64,000 nt of DNA from NCBI RefSeq assembly GCF_010685995.1, contig NZ_JAAGWK010000035.1, forward strand, positions 21,459 to 85,458, in the 5' to 3' direction. Each line of letters starts with the position of its first letter. Positions within the stretch are counted from its first letter, which is position 1. The notes under the pieces were generated by a model, which was not told where the DNA came from, did not search any database, and was given only the letters and a program-made list of their open reading frames with translations. This stretch comes from Goekera deserti (GTDB lineage Bacteria; Actinomycetota; Actinomycetes; Mycobacteriales; Geodermatophilaceae). The position numbers were made by a program, and so were the translations under genes. Positions 52,068 through 61,552 of this stretch are shown here, piece after piece.

Positions 52068-53498
52068 GTGCCCGACACCGGGACGACGACCAACGACCTG
52101 CCCGCGACGATCTTCGTGCTGTACGGCGCCACCGGCGACCTCGCCCGCCGGATGGTCCTGCCCGCCTTCTTCCAGCTCGCCCAGCAGGGGCTGCTGCCCG
52201 AGGAGTGGTACCTGGTCGGCAACGGCCGCGGCGACGTGTCGCACGAGGACTTCACCGCCCGGGTGCACGACGCGCTGACCGAGTTCGGGCCGCACCCGGA
52301 CGAGGGGCCCTGGGCCGACTTCTCGAAGCGGCTGCGCTTCGCCGGCGGCGGCTTCGCCTCCGACGACCCGGGAAGCCTGCTCGACGTGCTGTCGGAGCTG
52401 GAGAACGACGAGCTGGAGGGCGAGGCGCAGTACGTGCACTACCTCGCCGTCCCGCCCGGTGCCTTCGCCGGTCTGGTCTCGGGTCTGGCCGAGCACGGGC
52501 TGGCCGAGGGGTCCCGGGTGGTCTTCGAGAAGCCCTACGGCACCTCACCGGAGTCCTTCCGGGAGCTGGACGAGCTGGTGCTGTCGGTGCTGGGCGAGGA
52601 CCAGGTCTTCCGGATCGACCACTTCCTGGGCAAGGAGGGCACCCAGGACCTGCACGTGCTGCGCTTCGCCAACGGCCTGTTCGAGCACGTCTGGGACGCC
52701 GAGCACGTCAGCCAGGTGCAGATCGACGTCCCGGAGACCCTGGACGTCTCCCAGCGCGCCGACTTCTACGACGCCACCGGCGCGACGCTGGACATGCTGG
52801 TCACCCACCTGTTCCAGGTCGCCGCGGAGGTGGCGATGGAGCCGCCGGCCAGCCTGGACCCGGCCGACCTGCAGACCGCCCGGGAGGCGGTGCTCGCCGC
52901 GTTCCGGCCGCTGGCACCCGAGGACGTCGTGCTCGGCCAGTTCCAGGGCTACACCGACATCGACGGCGTGGACGACGACTCCCGCACCGACACCTTCGTC
53001 GCCGCCCGGCTGTGGGTGGACAGCGACCGGTGGCGCGGCGTGCCGTTCCTGCTGCGCACCGGCAAGAAGATGGCGGTCAGCGAGCAGCGGGTGAGCCTGG
53101 TGCTGCGCAAGCCCGACGGGCCGGTCGCCGCCGTGCCCGGGCACGGCAACGTGGTGTCGCTGTCGCTGTCCGGGGCCGGCTCGCTGTCGCTGCAGCTGAT
53201 CGCGAAGCTGCCCGGGCCCGACCTGTCGCTGGCGCCGGCCACCACCACGCTGGACCTCAAGGACATCGCCGGGGGCAACCCGCTGCCGCCGTACGTGTCG
53301 CTGATCCACGACGTGATCACCGGTGACCGCTCGCTGTTCACCACCAGCGAGGGCCTGGCGCACACCTGGCGGGTGGCCCAGCCGCTGCTGGACTCACCGC
53401 CCGCGGTGCAGCCCTACCCGGGCGGCTCGTGGGGCCCGGTCGCGGCCGACGAGCTGCCCGGCCCGTGCAGCTGGGTGGTCGGCCGCAACCGCGACTGA
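52068..53498 (+). CDS. zwf: Glucose-6-phosphate 1-dehydrogenase
   Basis: 476 aa. Oxidises glucose 6-phosphate to 6-phosphogluconolactone with NAD(P)+. N-terminal Rossmann motif 'FVLYGATGDLARRMVLPAFF', 'VFEKPYGTSPESF', and the substrate/catalytic signature 'RIDHFLGKEGTQDL' with His185 and Lys189. GTG 52068 follows GAGAGGAG. It stands alone, without the usual opcA, tal or pgl neighbours, and ends at a strong terminator, so it may be a second Zwf isoform separate from the main pentose-phosphate operon (inference). Confidence 0.93.
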   Translation: MPDTGTTTNDLPATIFVLYGATGDLARRMVLPAFFQLAQQGLLPEEWYLVGNGRGDVSHEDFTARVHDALTEFGPHPDEGPWADFSKRLRFAGGGFASDDPGSLLDVLSELENDELEGEAQYVHYLAVPPGAFAGLVSGLAEHGLAEGSRVVFEKPYGTSPESFRELDELVLSVLGEDQVFRIDHFLGKEGTQDLHVLRFANGLFEHVWDAEHVSQVQIDVPETLDVSQRADFYDATGATLDMLVTHLFQVAAEVAMEPPASLDPADLQTAREAVLAAFRPLAPEDVVLGQFQGYTDIDGVDDDSRTDTFVAARLWVDSDRWRGVPFLLRTGKKMAVSEQRVSLVLRKPDGPVAAVPGHGNVVSLSLSGAGSLSLQLIAKLPGPDLSLAPATTTLDLKDIAGGNPLPPYVSLIHDVITGDRSLFTTSEGLAHTWRVAQPLLDSPPAVQPYPGGSWGPVAADELPGPCSWVVGRNRD

Positions 53499-53507
53499 CC
53501 CGCGACG

Positions 53508-53544
53508 CGCAGCAGCCCCCGTCCGCTGGACGGGGGCTGCTGCG
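53508..53544 (+). terminator. Strong hairpin terminator after zwf
   Basis: A perfect 17-bp stem (CGCAGCAGCCCCCGTCC against its complement) with a 3-nt GCT loop, 9 bp after the zwf stop. No U-tract. Confidence 0.8.
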
Positions 53545-53838
53545 TACGTGGGACCCGAGCCGGACGCCGGTCGCCTCGCGGCGTTGTGCACATCTGCGGC
53601 TCCAGACCCCCGGAGGGCGGTGTTCCGCAGCGGCCATTCCAAGTGGAGCCCGGGGACACGGATCGCCCGGCTCGAGCACGTCCCAGGGTACCCCCGCTCC
53701 CCCGCCGCTGTCCCCCGCGCGCGGGCACCGGACCGCGACGCTGCTCCGGGAGCGGCGGGCGGGACGGGTGGGGCGGCGGCCACCGCGGGGCCCGCGCGTG
53801 GCCCCCGCCGATCCCGATCTGCGTGCCATGCTCCCGGC
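53545..53838. other. Intergenic gap between zwf terminator and the M20 gene
   Basis: 294 bp of G/C-rich sequence without a coding frame, repeat or recognisable regulatory motif that I can support. Confidence 0.5.
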
Positions 53839-55119
53839 GTGCCCGAGCTGACCAGCGAAGAATCCGCTGTCCTCACCGCCCTCGACGACGCCTGGGCCGT
53901 CGACCGGCTGCGCGACCTCGTCACGGTGCCCTCGGTGGGCGGCACCGCAGCCGAGTCCGACGTGCAGCTGCTGATGAGCGGCTGGCTGCGTGAGCTCGAC
54001 GCCGACGTCGACCACTGGTCGATCGACCTGGCCGCCGCCGCCACCGCCGACGACGCACCCGGGCAGGAGGTGCTGCGCGAAGAGGCCTGGGGCCTGGTCG
54101 GCACGCTGCCCGGCAGCGGCGACGAGCAGGACACCGCCCCGGCGCTGGTGTTCTGCGGGCACGTCGACGTCGTCCCCGCCGGTGAGCTCGCGCTGTGGCC
54201 CGGCGACCCGTACACGCCCCGGGTGTCCGGTGGCGCGCTGCACGGCCGGGGTGCCTGCGACATGAAGGGCGGCCTGGCCGCGGCGCTGGCCGCGATGCAC
54301 GCCGTCCACCGGTCGGGGGTGCGGCTGCGCCGTCCGCTGGCGCTGCACAGCGTGGTCGGCGAGGAGGACGGCGGGCTGGGCGCCTGGGCCACGCTGGCCC
54401 GCGGTCACCTGGGCGACGCGTGCGTGATCCCCGAGCCCACCGCCGGCGCCGTCGTCACCGCCAACGCCGGGGCGCTGACCTTCCGGCTGGAGGTCACCGG
54501 CCGGGCCGCGCACGGGGCCACCCGGGAGGCCGGGGTCAGCGCCGTCGAGCTGTTCCTGCACCTGTACCAGTCGCTGGTGCAGTTCGAGTCCAGCCGCCAG
54601 GGCGACACCGACGAGCGCTTCCGCGGCATCCACCACCCGTACGGGCTGTCGATCGGCCGGGTGCAGTCCGGCGAGTGGGCCAGCACCGTGCCCGACCGGC
54701 TCGTGGCCGACGGCCGGTACGGGGTGCGGCTCGGCGAGCCGGTGGAGAGCGCCCGCGCGGCGTTCGAGACCTGCGTCGCCCGGGTCAGCGCCGCGCACCC
54801 GTGGCTGGCCGAGCACCCGGTCCGGGTCGACTGGATCGGCGGCAGCTTCGCCAGCGGCGAGCTGCCGCAGCTGTCCCCGCTGCTGCCGGCCGTGCAGGGC
54901 GCGGTCACCCAGGTCGGCGGCGGCGCGGCCCCCGAGCGCGCCGCCCCCTACGGCAGCGACCTGCGGCTCTACACCGCCGCCGGCGTCCCCACGCTGCAGT
55001 TCGGCCCGGGCGACGTGACCCTGGCGCACGCCCCGCGCGAGTCGGTGCCGGTCGACGACGTGCTCACCACCGCGCGCGCCCTGGCCCTGCTCGCCGTGCG
55101 CTCCTGCGGGGTGCGCTGA
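53839..55119 (+). CDS. M20 family metallopeptidase/deacylase (ArgE/DapE-like)
   Basis: 426 aa zinc amidohydrolase. Metal and catalytic positions visible: His and Asp in 'VFCGHVDVVPAG', Asp in 'GRGACDMKGGLAAALAAM', catalytic Glu-Glu in 'SVVGEEDGGLGAW', and the dimerisation-domain His in 'GRAAHGATREAGVSA'. It removes acyl or amino-acid groups from small substrates (acetylornithine, succinyl-diaminopimelate, dipeptides). It is not beside an arg or dap operon here, so the substrate is unknown. GTG 53839 begins the homology. Confidence 0.9.
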   Translation: MPELTSEESAVLTALDDAWAVDRLRDLVTVPSVGGTAAESDVQLLMSGWLRELDADVDHWSIDLAAAATADDAPGQEVLREEAWGLVGTLPGSGDEQDTAPALVFCGHVDVVPAGELALWPGDPYTPRVSGGALHGRGACDMKGGLAAALAAMHAVHRSGVRLRRPLALHSVVGEEDGGLGAWATLARGHLGDACVIPEPTAGAVVTANAGALTFRLEVTGRAAHGATREAGVSAVELFLHLYQSLVQFESSRQGDTDERFRGIHHPYGLSIGRVQSGEWASTVPDRLVADGRYGVRLGEPVESARAAFETCVARVSAAHPWLAEHPVRVDWIGGSFASGELPQLSPLLPAVQGAVTQVGGGAAPERAAPYGSDLRLYTAAGVPTLQFGPGDVTLAHAPRESVPVDDVLTTARALALLAVRSCGVR

Positions 55120-55148
55120 GCCACCGGCCGCCGGTGCATGATGGCCGG

Positions 55149-55778
55149 GTGAGCGGCGTGGACTTCCCGGCCTGGGCGGCACTGGCCGGGGACTCGGAGA
55201 CCTCGCGCACCGAGTGGGCCAGCGTCGTCGGCGCCTGGACCGAACCGCACCGGCGCTACCACGACCTGGTGCACCTGGCGGCCGTGCTCGGGCTGGTCGA
55301 CGCCCTCGCCGCCCACGCCACCGACCCGGACGCCGTCCGGCTGGCCGCCTGGTACCACGACGTCTCCTACGACCCGCGCTCCCGCGACAACGAGCAGATC
55401 AGCGCCGACCGGGCGGCCATCGGCCTGGTCGGGCTGGTCGAGGAGGCCCGGGTCGCGGAGGTGCGGCGGCTGGTCCTGCTCACCGCCGGGCACGACCCCG
55501 AGCCGGACGACGCCAACGGCGCGGTGCTCTGCGACGCCGACCTGGCCGTGCTCGCCAGCCCGCCGGCGGCCTACGCCGGCTACGCCTCGGCGGTGCGCGA
55601 GGAGTACGCGCACCTGGACGACGACACGTTCACCGCCGGCCGCGCGGCGGTGCTGGAGCAGCTGCTGGCGCTGCCCCGGCTGTACCGGGTGCCCGAGGTC
55701 GCCGAGGAGTGGACGCTTCTCGCACGCGCCAACATGGCCGCCGAGCTCAGCCTGCTGCGGGCCCGCGGGGCTTCTTGA
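55149..55778 (+). CDS. HD-domain metal-dependent phosphohydrolase-like protein
   Basis: 209 aa. The metal-binding His-Asp pair is visible in 'AAWYHDVSYDP' with the preceding His in 'RRYHDLVHLAAVLGL' and a downstream Asp in 'AVLCDADLAVLAS'. This matches the small actinobacterial/COG4339 family of predicted HD phosphohydrolases of unknown substrate. GTG 55149. Its 3' end overlaps the convergent DUF4031 gene by 32 bp. Confidence 0.88.
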   Translation: MSGVDFPAWAALAGDSETSRTEWASVVGAWTEPHRRYHDLVHLAAVLGLVDALAAHATDPDAVRLAAWYHDVSYDPRSRDNEQISADRAAIGLVGLVEEARVAEVRRLVLLTAGHDPEPDDANGAVLCDADLAVLASPPAAYAGYASAVREEYAHLDDDTFTAGRAAVLEQLLALPRLYRVPEVAEEWTLLARANMAAELSLLRARGAS

Positions 55779-56025
55779 CCCGCAGCCCCGCACCGGTCAG
55801 CCGGCGCAGCAGCTCCCGGCACCCCACCGGCTCGGCGCCGGCGGCGACCGCGCGGTCGTAGAGCTCCTGGGGCACGTCGTAGTGGTCGCCCTGGAAGGCC
55901 CGGCGCGGGATGCCCAGGGCGGCGCCGGCGAAGGCGTGCAGCTCCTCGTGCGAGACGTCGCTGGCCAGGTGCGACCAGACCCGTCCGCGCCAGGGCCACA
56001 CCGGGGTGTCGATCAGCACGGCCAC
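55747..56025 (-). CDS. DUF4031 domain protein
   Basis: 92 aa. The whole protein matches the DUF4031 pattern: 'VAVLIDTPVWPWRGRVWSHL', 'HEELHAFAGAALGIPRRAFQ', 'GDHYDVPQELYDRAVAAGAE'. The family is small, cytoplasmic and of unknown function. GTG 56025 fits the usual start 'M-A-V-L-I-D'; GTG 56031 is the alternative. Divergent from the Gfo/Idh gene. Confidence 0.85.
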   Translation of the reverse strand: MAVLIDTPVWPWRGRVWSHLASDVSHEELHAFAGAALGIPRRAFQGDHYDVPQELYDRAVAAGAEPVGCRELLRRLTGAGLRVKKPRGPAAG

Positions 56026-56085
56026 GCCCACCAGTCTGCCCGTCCCCTCGGCTCCCCTGTGTGCACCGGGCCACACCGCAGGCGT

Positions 56086-56091
56086 TAGCGT
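56086..56091 (+). promoter_or_regulatory. Probable -10 box of the Gfo/Idh gene (leaderless)
   Basis: TAGCGT ends 7 bp before GTG 56099. Confidence 0.45.
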
Positions 56092-56098
56092 CGGGCGG

Positions 56099-57094
56099 GT
56101 GAGCACAGACATCCGCTGGGGCATCGCCGGGCCGGGCCGCATCGCCGAGAACGTCGTCCAGGACTTCGCGCACGTGCCGGGCGCGCAGGTCGTCGCCGTC
56201 GGCTCCCGGTCGCTGGACCGGGCGCGGGCCTTCGCCGACCGGCACGGCGTCGAGCGCGCGCACGGCAGCTACGCCGAGCTGATCGCCGACCCGGACGTCG
56301 ACGTGCTGTACCTGGCCACCCCGCACCCGCAGCACCACGCCCTGGCGCTGGCCGCGCTGCGCGCCGGCAAGGGCCTGCTGGTGGAGAAGGCGTTCACCGC
56401 GACCGCCGCCGGCACCCGCGAGGTGGTCGCGCTGGCCGGGCAGACCGGTGCCTTCGTGATGGAGGCGATGTGGACCCGGTTCCAGCCCGCGGTGGTGCGG
56501 CTGCGGGAGCTGGTCGCCGACGGCGCGATCGGCGAGCTGCGCTCGGTGCAGGCCGACCTGGGCGTGGCCCGCGAGTTCGACCCGGAGGACCGGCTGTTCG
56601 CCCCGGAGCTCGGCGGCGGTGCCCTGCTCGACCTGGGCGTCTACGTGGTCAGCTTCGCGCAGATGCTGCTGGGCACGCCGGACACGGTCACCACCGCGGG
56701 CTCCCGCTTCCCCACCGGTGTGGACGCCGAGGCCGCGCTGCTGCTGGGCTGGTCCGACGGCCGGGCCGCCACGCTGCTCACCTCGCTGCGCAACTCCCTG
56801 CCCGGCCAGGCGCGGGTGTTCGGCACCGAGGGCTGGATCGACGTGCTGCCCCGCTTCCACCACCCGCAGACCATCGTGCTGCACCGGGCCGGCGCCGAGC
56901 CCGAGGAGATCACCCTGCCGCAGACCGGCACCGGGTACACCCACGAGCTGATCGAGGTGACCGAGGGCGTGCGGGACGGGCGGCCGGAGAGCTCGATCAT
57001 GCCGCTGGCGGACACGGTGGCGGTCATGGAGGTGCTGGAGCAGGCGGCCGGCCAGCTCGGGGTCAGCTTCACCGAGGCCACCGGCGTCCTCTGA
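56099..57094 (+). CDS. Gfo/Idh/MocA family oxidoreductase
   Basis: 331 aa NAD(P)-dependent sugar-type dehydrogenase. N-terminal Rossmann 'WGIAGPGRIAENVVQDFAHV', substrate/cofactor 'VLYLATPHPQHHALALAALR', the catalytic lysine in 'LLVEKAFTATAAG' (EKP-type motif with Ala for Pro) and 'MEAMWTRFQPAVVRLRELV', typical of the trans-dihydrodiol-dehydrogenase-like branch. C-terminal beta-sheet domain 'ELGGGALLDLGVYVVSFAQ'. Substrate unknown. The reverse-strand frame of the DUF72 gene runs antisense across it (see findings). Confidence 0.9.
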   Translation: MSTDIRWGIAGPGRIAENVVQDFAHVPGAQVVAVGSRSLDRARAFADRHGVERAHGSYAELIADPDVDVLYLATPHPQHHALALAALRAGKGLLVEKAFTATAAGTREVVALAGQTGAFVMEAMWTRFQPAVVRLRELVADGAIGELRSVQADLGVAREFDPEDRLFAPELGGGALLDLGVYVVSFAQMLLGTPDTVTTAGSRFPTGVDAEAALLLGWSDGRAATLLTSLRNSLPGQARVFGTEGWIDVLPRFHHPQTIVLHRAGAEPEEITLPQTGTGYTHELIEVTEGVRDGRPESSIMPLADTVAVMEVLEQAAGQLGVSFTEATGVL

Positions 57095-57152
57095 CCGTCC
57101 CCGGGCGGAGTGCGACGGGCGAGTTCCTCTGCGCCACCCGAGTCGGCGTGGG

Positions 57153-57913
57153 TCAGGCCGCCGGTGCCTCCGGCTCGACGGCACCCGGGTCGGGGTGCGG
57201 CCGGCCCGGCGCACGCACGCAGCGAAGGTGATGGCGTCGGCGACGGCGGCGCAGCCGGGGTCGTTGTTGAAGTAGACGAGCACGTCCTGCTCGTCGGTCC
57301 AGGTCTCGGCCAGCCGGTCGGCCCACGCCTGCAGCGTGTCGAGGCGATACCCCCAGCCGTCGCGCCCGGTGTGCAGTCGCAGGTACCCCCAGTCGGTCGT
57401 GCGCCACAGCGGCGTGACCGGCTCCTCGGCGCGGTCGGCCCAGCAGAGCGCCGCGCCGTATCGCTCCAGCAGGTCACGGACGTCATCGGTCCACCAGCTG
57501 GCGTGCCGCGGTTCGACGGCGACGCGGCTGCCGGGCGGGAACTGGGCCAGGCAGAGGCTGAGCAGCTCGGGGTCGGCGCGCAGCGTGGGCGGCAGCTGCA
57601 GCAGGACGGCGTCGAGCCGGTCGCCCAGCCCGGCCGCGCGGTCGACCAGCCGCGCCACCGGCTCGCGCAGCCGCTTGACGTGGGTGAGGGACCGGCTGGC
57701 CTTGACCGCCCACCGGTGGTCCTGCGGGGTGCGGGCACGCCAGGCCTCGAACGTGGAGCGCTCGGGCAGCCGGTAGAGGGCGGCGTTGCTGTCCACCGTG
57801 GCGAAGTGCTGCGCGTGGTGCTCCAGCCACAGCCGCTGCGGCAGCCGCTGCGGGTGGAACCGGCCGCGCCGGTCGCGGTACTGCCATCCCGACGTCCCGA
57901 CGAGCACCGTCAT
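57153..57913 (-). pseudogene. DUF72 protein gene lacking an in-frame stop (probable frameshift near its 3' end)
   Basis: From ATG 57913 the frame reads as DUF72, a TIM-barrel family of unknown function: 'VLVGTSGWQYRDRRGRFHPQ', 'RWAVKASRSLTHVKRLREP', 'DAVLLQLPPTLRADPELL', 'RVAVEPRHASWW', 'YFNNDPGCAAVADAITFA', ending as expected with 'RAGRTPTRVP'. No stop follows in this frame until 55580, antisense through the next two genes. A TGA at 57153-57155 would serve if one base were gained or lost around 57165-57190. Divergent from the VOC gene. Confidence 0.8.
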
Positions 57914-57968
57914 GCCCGGGGGCGTTCCCCGGTGGACGCCGTCCGTGCCGGCTGCTGAGATCGGTCCC

Positions 57969-58367
57969 GTGCCCGCTCGCTTCAAGGACCTCTGCCTGGA
58001 CGCCATCGACCACCAGTCGCTCGCCGACTGGTGGTGCGCCGCGATGGGCCATGTGCGCCGGGACACCCTCACCCCGGACGAGGAGGGCTGGGTGCGTCCG
58101 GTGGAGTGGCCGGTACCGATCGCCGACCCCGAAGGGCACGGTCCGGTCATCTGGGTGGTCCCGGTGGCCGACCCGACACCGGGCAAGAACCGCATGCACC
58201 ACGACGTCGTCGGTGACACCGCCTCGCTGGTCGCGGCCGGCGCCACCCTGCTGCGCGCCCGCGACGCCGGGGCGGACGACGACCCCGCGGACGGCGGCAT
58301 CACCTGGGACGTCCTCGCCGACCCGGAGGGCAACGAGTTCTGCGTCTTCGCCCCCGACCCCGCGTGA
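57969..58367 (+). CDS. VOC (glyoxalase/bleomycin-resistance fold) protein
   Basis: 132 aa. Two beta-alpha-beta-beta-beta modules: 'LCLDAIDHQSLADWWCAAMG' and, C-terminal, 'NRMHHDVVGDTASLVAAGAT' and 'WDVLADPEGNEFCVF'. The His and terminal Glu positions expected for metal binding are plausible. A small binding or lyase-type protein of unknown substrate. GTG 57969; its stop overlaps the GPP34 gene by GTGA. Confidence 0.85.
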   Translation: MPARFKDLCLDAIDHQSLADWWCAAMGHVRRDTLTPDEEGWVRPVEWPVPIADPEGHGPVIWVVPVADPTPGKNRMHHDVVGDTASLVAAGATLLRARDAGADDDPADGGITWDVLADPEGNEFCVFAPDPA

Positions 58368-58969
58368 CCGCGAGCCTGGCCGAGCTCGTCACCACCCGGC
58401 TGGCTGCCCTGTGCCTGGGACGGCGGGGGCGGCCTCGCGGGTTGACGTTCGACGACCACCTGGTGCGCGGTGGGCTGGTCGTCGACCTCGCGCTGGGCGG
58501 CGCGCTGCGGCAGACCGACGACGCCGTCGAGATGGACCACGACCGCGCGGCGGCCCTCGGGCTGGCCGCGGTCGCGGCCGAGGCCGACGAGGGCGACGGC
58601 TCGTTGCTCGACTGGCTGGACGCCGGACGCCTCGGCTTCGCCGACTGGTCGTCCCACCTGGTCGCAGCAGGGGTGTGGCGGCAGCACAGCTGGTCGCTGC
58701 GCTGGGCCGCGCGCGGTTTCGAGGACCTCCAGCACCGACGCGTCGCGTCCGACCGGGCGCTCGGCTCGGCACCCCCGGGCCCGCACCCGCCGGCGACGTC
58801 GGGGGTGCTGGCGCTCGGCCGGGTCGCCGGCCTGCTCGGGCACCTGGGCGAGGCTCCGGCCCCCGCACTCGACGGCCTGGGCGACGCCCGCTGGGCCGGC
58901 GAACTGGTGGCCGAGCGGCTTGTCGAGCTGCGCGTCACCATGCGCGCCATCGGCCACGCCGTCGACTGA
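58364..58969 (+). CDS. GPP34 (GOLPH3/VPS74-like) domain protein
   Basis: 201 aa all-helical protein homologous to the eukaryotic Golgi phosphoprotein GOLPH3, which binds PI4P. Visible pattern: 'LVRGGLVVDLALGGALRQTD', 'GSLLDWLDAGRLGFADWSSH', and 'LVAAGVWRQHSWSLRW'. Bacterial members are common in actinobacteria, often in multiple copies; role unknown, possibly lipid- or protein-sorting. GTG 58364 overlaps the VOC stop. The five-copy tandem repeat begins right after its stop. Confidence 0.88.
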   Translation: MTASLAELVTTRLAALCLGRRGRPRGLTFDDHLVRGGLVVDLALGGALRQTDDAVEMDHDRAAALGLAAVAAEADEGDGSLLDWLDAGRLGFADWSSHLVAAGVWRQHSWSLRWAARGFEDLQHRRVASDRALGSAPPGPHPPATSGVLALGRVAGLLGHLGEAPAPALDGLGDARWAGELVAERLVELRVTMRAIGHAVD

Positions 58970-58975
58970 CACGCC

Positions 58976-59127
58976 TCCCACGGCCCCTTCCGCGGGAACG
59001 GCCGCCCCTGACGGCCACTTCCGCGGGAACAACCACATTCCGACCAGCCACTTCCGCGGGAACGGCCGCGCTGGACGGCCACTTCCGCGGAAAGGGCCGT
59101 CTGGCACGGCCACTTCCGCGGGAAGGG
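58976..59127. repeat. Five-copy tandem repeat with a period of ~31 bp
   Basis: Core TTCCGCGGGAA (TTCCGCGGAA in copy 4) starts at 58988, 59019, 59052, 59083 and 59114, a spacing of 31-33 bp. Each unit reads GACGGCCACTTCCGCGGGAA followed by a variable ~10 bp, and can fold CGGCC/GGCCG around TTCC/GGAA. It lies between the convergent GPP34 and groEL genes, so it may help terminate both transcripts. No spacers, so not CRISPR. Confidence 0.85.
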
Positions 59128-59169
59128 CCGGTTGCGGTGACCGTGCCGACGCCGACAGGGTGCGGGACG

Positions 59170-59211
59170 CCGACAGGGGCGGCCCCGCGGATGCGGGACC
59201 GCCCCTGTCGG
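59170..59211 (-). terminator. Hairpin terminator downstream of groEL
   Basis: CCGACAGGGGCGGCCCC (59170-59186) pairs with GGGACCGCCCCTGTCGG (59195-59211) with one internal mismatch, 84 bp beyond the groEL stop. Serves groEL (reverse strand) and could also act on the forward transcript. Confidence 0.65.
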
Positions 59212-59294
59212 GCAGTGCAGGTGGCGCTGGAACGGCTACGTCGCAGGGACCCGCGGCGCGCGGAGCGCGTCGTGGGGGGCGACGTGGTCCTTCG

Positions 59295-61022
<1,728 letters not shown>

Positions 61023-61039
61023 TCACCGTTCCGACCTGG

Positions 61040-61066
61040 CTGGCACTCAGGGTTGCCGAGTGCCAG
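61040..61066. promoter_or_regulatory. CIRCE operator 1 (HrcA binding site) upstream of groEL
   Basis: CTGGCACTC-N9-GAGTGCCAG, a perfect 9-bp inverted repeat with the 9-base spacer of CIRCE (consensus TTAGCACTC-N9-GAGTGCTAA). Confidence 0.92.
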
Positions 61067-61074
61067 CCCTGAGT

Positions 61075-61101
61075 CTGGCACTCGACCCTGGCGAGTGCAA
61101 G
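61075..61101. promoter_or_regulatory. CIRCE operator 2 upstream of groEL
   Basis: CTGGCACTC-N9-GAGTGCAAG, 8 bp from operator 1. The second arm has one mismatch to a perfect inverted repeat. Tandem sites suggest cooperative HrcA repression. It lies between groEL and the convergently oriented end of the neighbouring membrane gene. Confidence 0.85.
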
Positions 61102-61107
61102 CAGGGG

Positions 61108-61545
61108 TCACCTGCGGGGGGACAGCGACCACGCGACCCCGGCACCCGCCACGGCGAGCGCCAGCAGCACCGGGGAGAAGCCGATGCCCAGGTACAGCCA
61201 CGCCTCGATGAAGCCCCACGGCTGCAGGGACCCGACGAGGGCGGCGGTCCAGGTCAGCGGCACCAGCACCCAGGCACCGGCCGCGGACCAGAGGTACCCG
61301 CGTCGCGCCGGCTCCCGCACGCCGACCCACCGGACGGCGAGCACGAGCACGGCGAGGGCAGCGGCACCCCAGGCGACCGACCACGCCGGGTGGACGACGC
61401 CGTCCCCGCGCAGCCTGGTCAGCAGCAGTGCCGCCGACACGACCGCGAGCGCGCCGGTGGCCAGCGCGTGACCGGTCAGCACGGCCGGTAGCCAGGACCG
61501 CCGCCCGGGCACCGGCGTCCCCGGGCCCGGTCGCGGCCCGGTCAC
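61108..61545 (-). CDS. Hypothetical four-helix membrane protein
   Basis: 145 aa. Four hydrophobic helices: '[20 protein letters not shown]', '[20 protein letters not shown]', '[20 protein letters not shown]' and '[20 protein letters not shown]', with a basic N-terminal Pro/Gly-rich start. I do not recognise the family. GTG 61545 lies 8 bp after the thrC stop (same strand), so it is probably co-transcribed with thrC and under its riboswitch. Confidence 0.7.
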   Translation of the reverse strand: MTGPRPGPGTPVPGRRSWLPAVLTGHALATGALAVVSAALLLTRLRGDGVVHPAWSVAWGAAALAVLVLAVRWVGVREPARRGYLWSAAGAWVLVPLTWTAALVGSLQPWGFIEAWLYLGIGFSPVLLALAVAGAGVAWSLSPRR

Positions 61546-61552
61546 CGAGGGC

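Noticed and set aside
55580..59113. Reverse-strand open frame of 1177 codons as one giant gene
   Set aside because: Only the DUF72 part has homology. The rest is antisense to genes with clear families, and long antisense frames are expected at this GC content.
58976..59127. CRISPR array
   Set aside because: Units repeat at 31-33 bp without unique spacers, contain internal inverted repeats and have no cas genes nearby.
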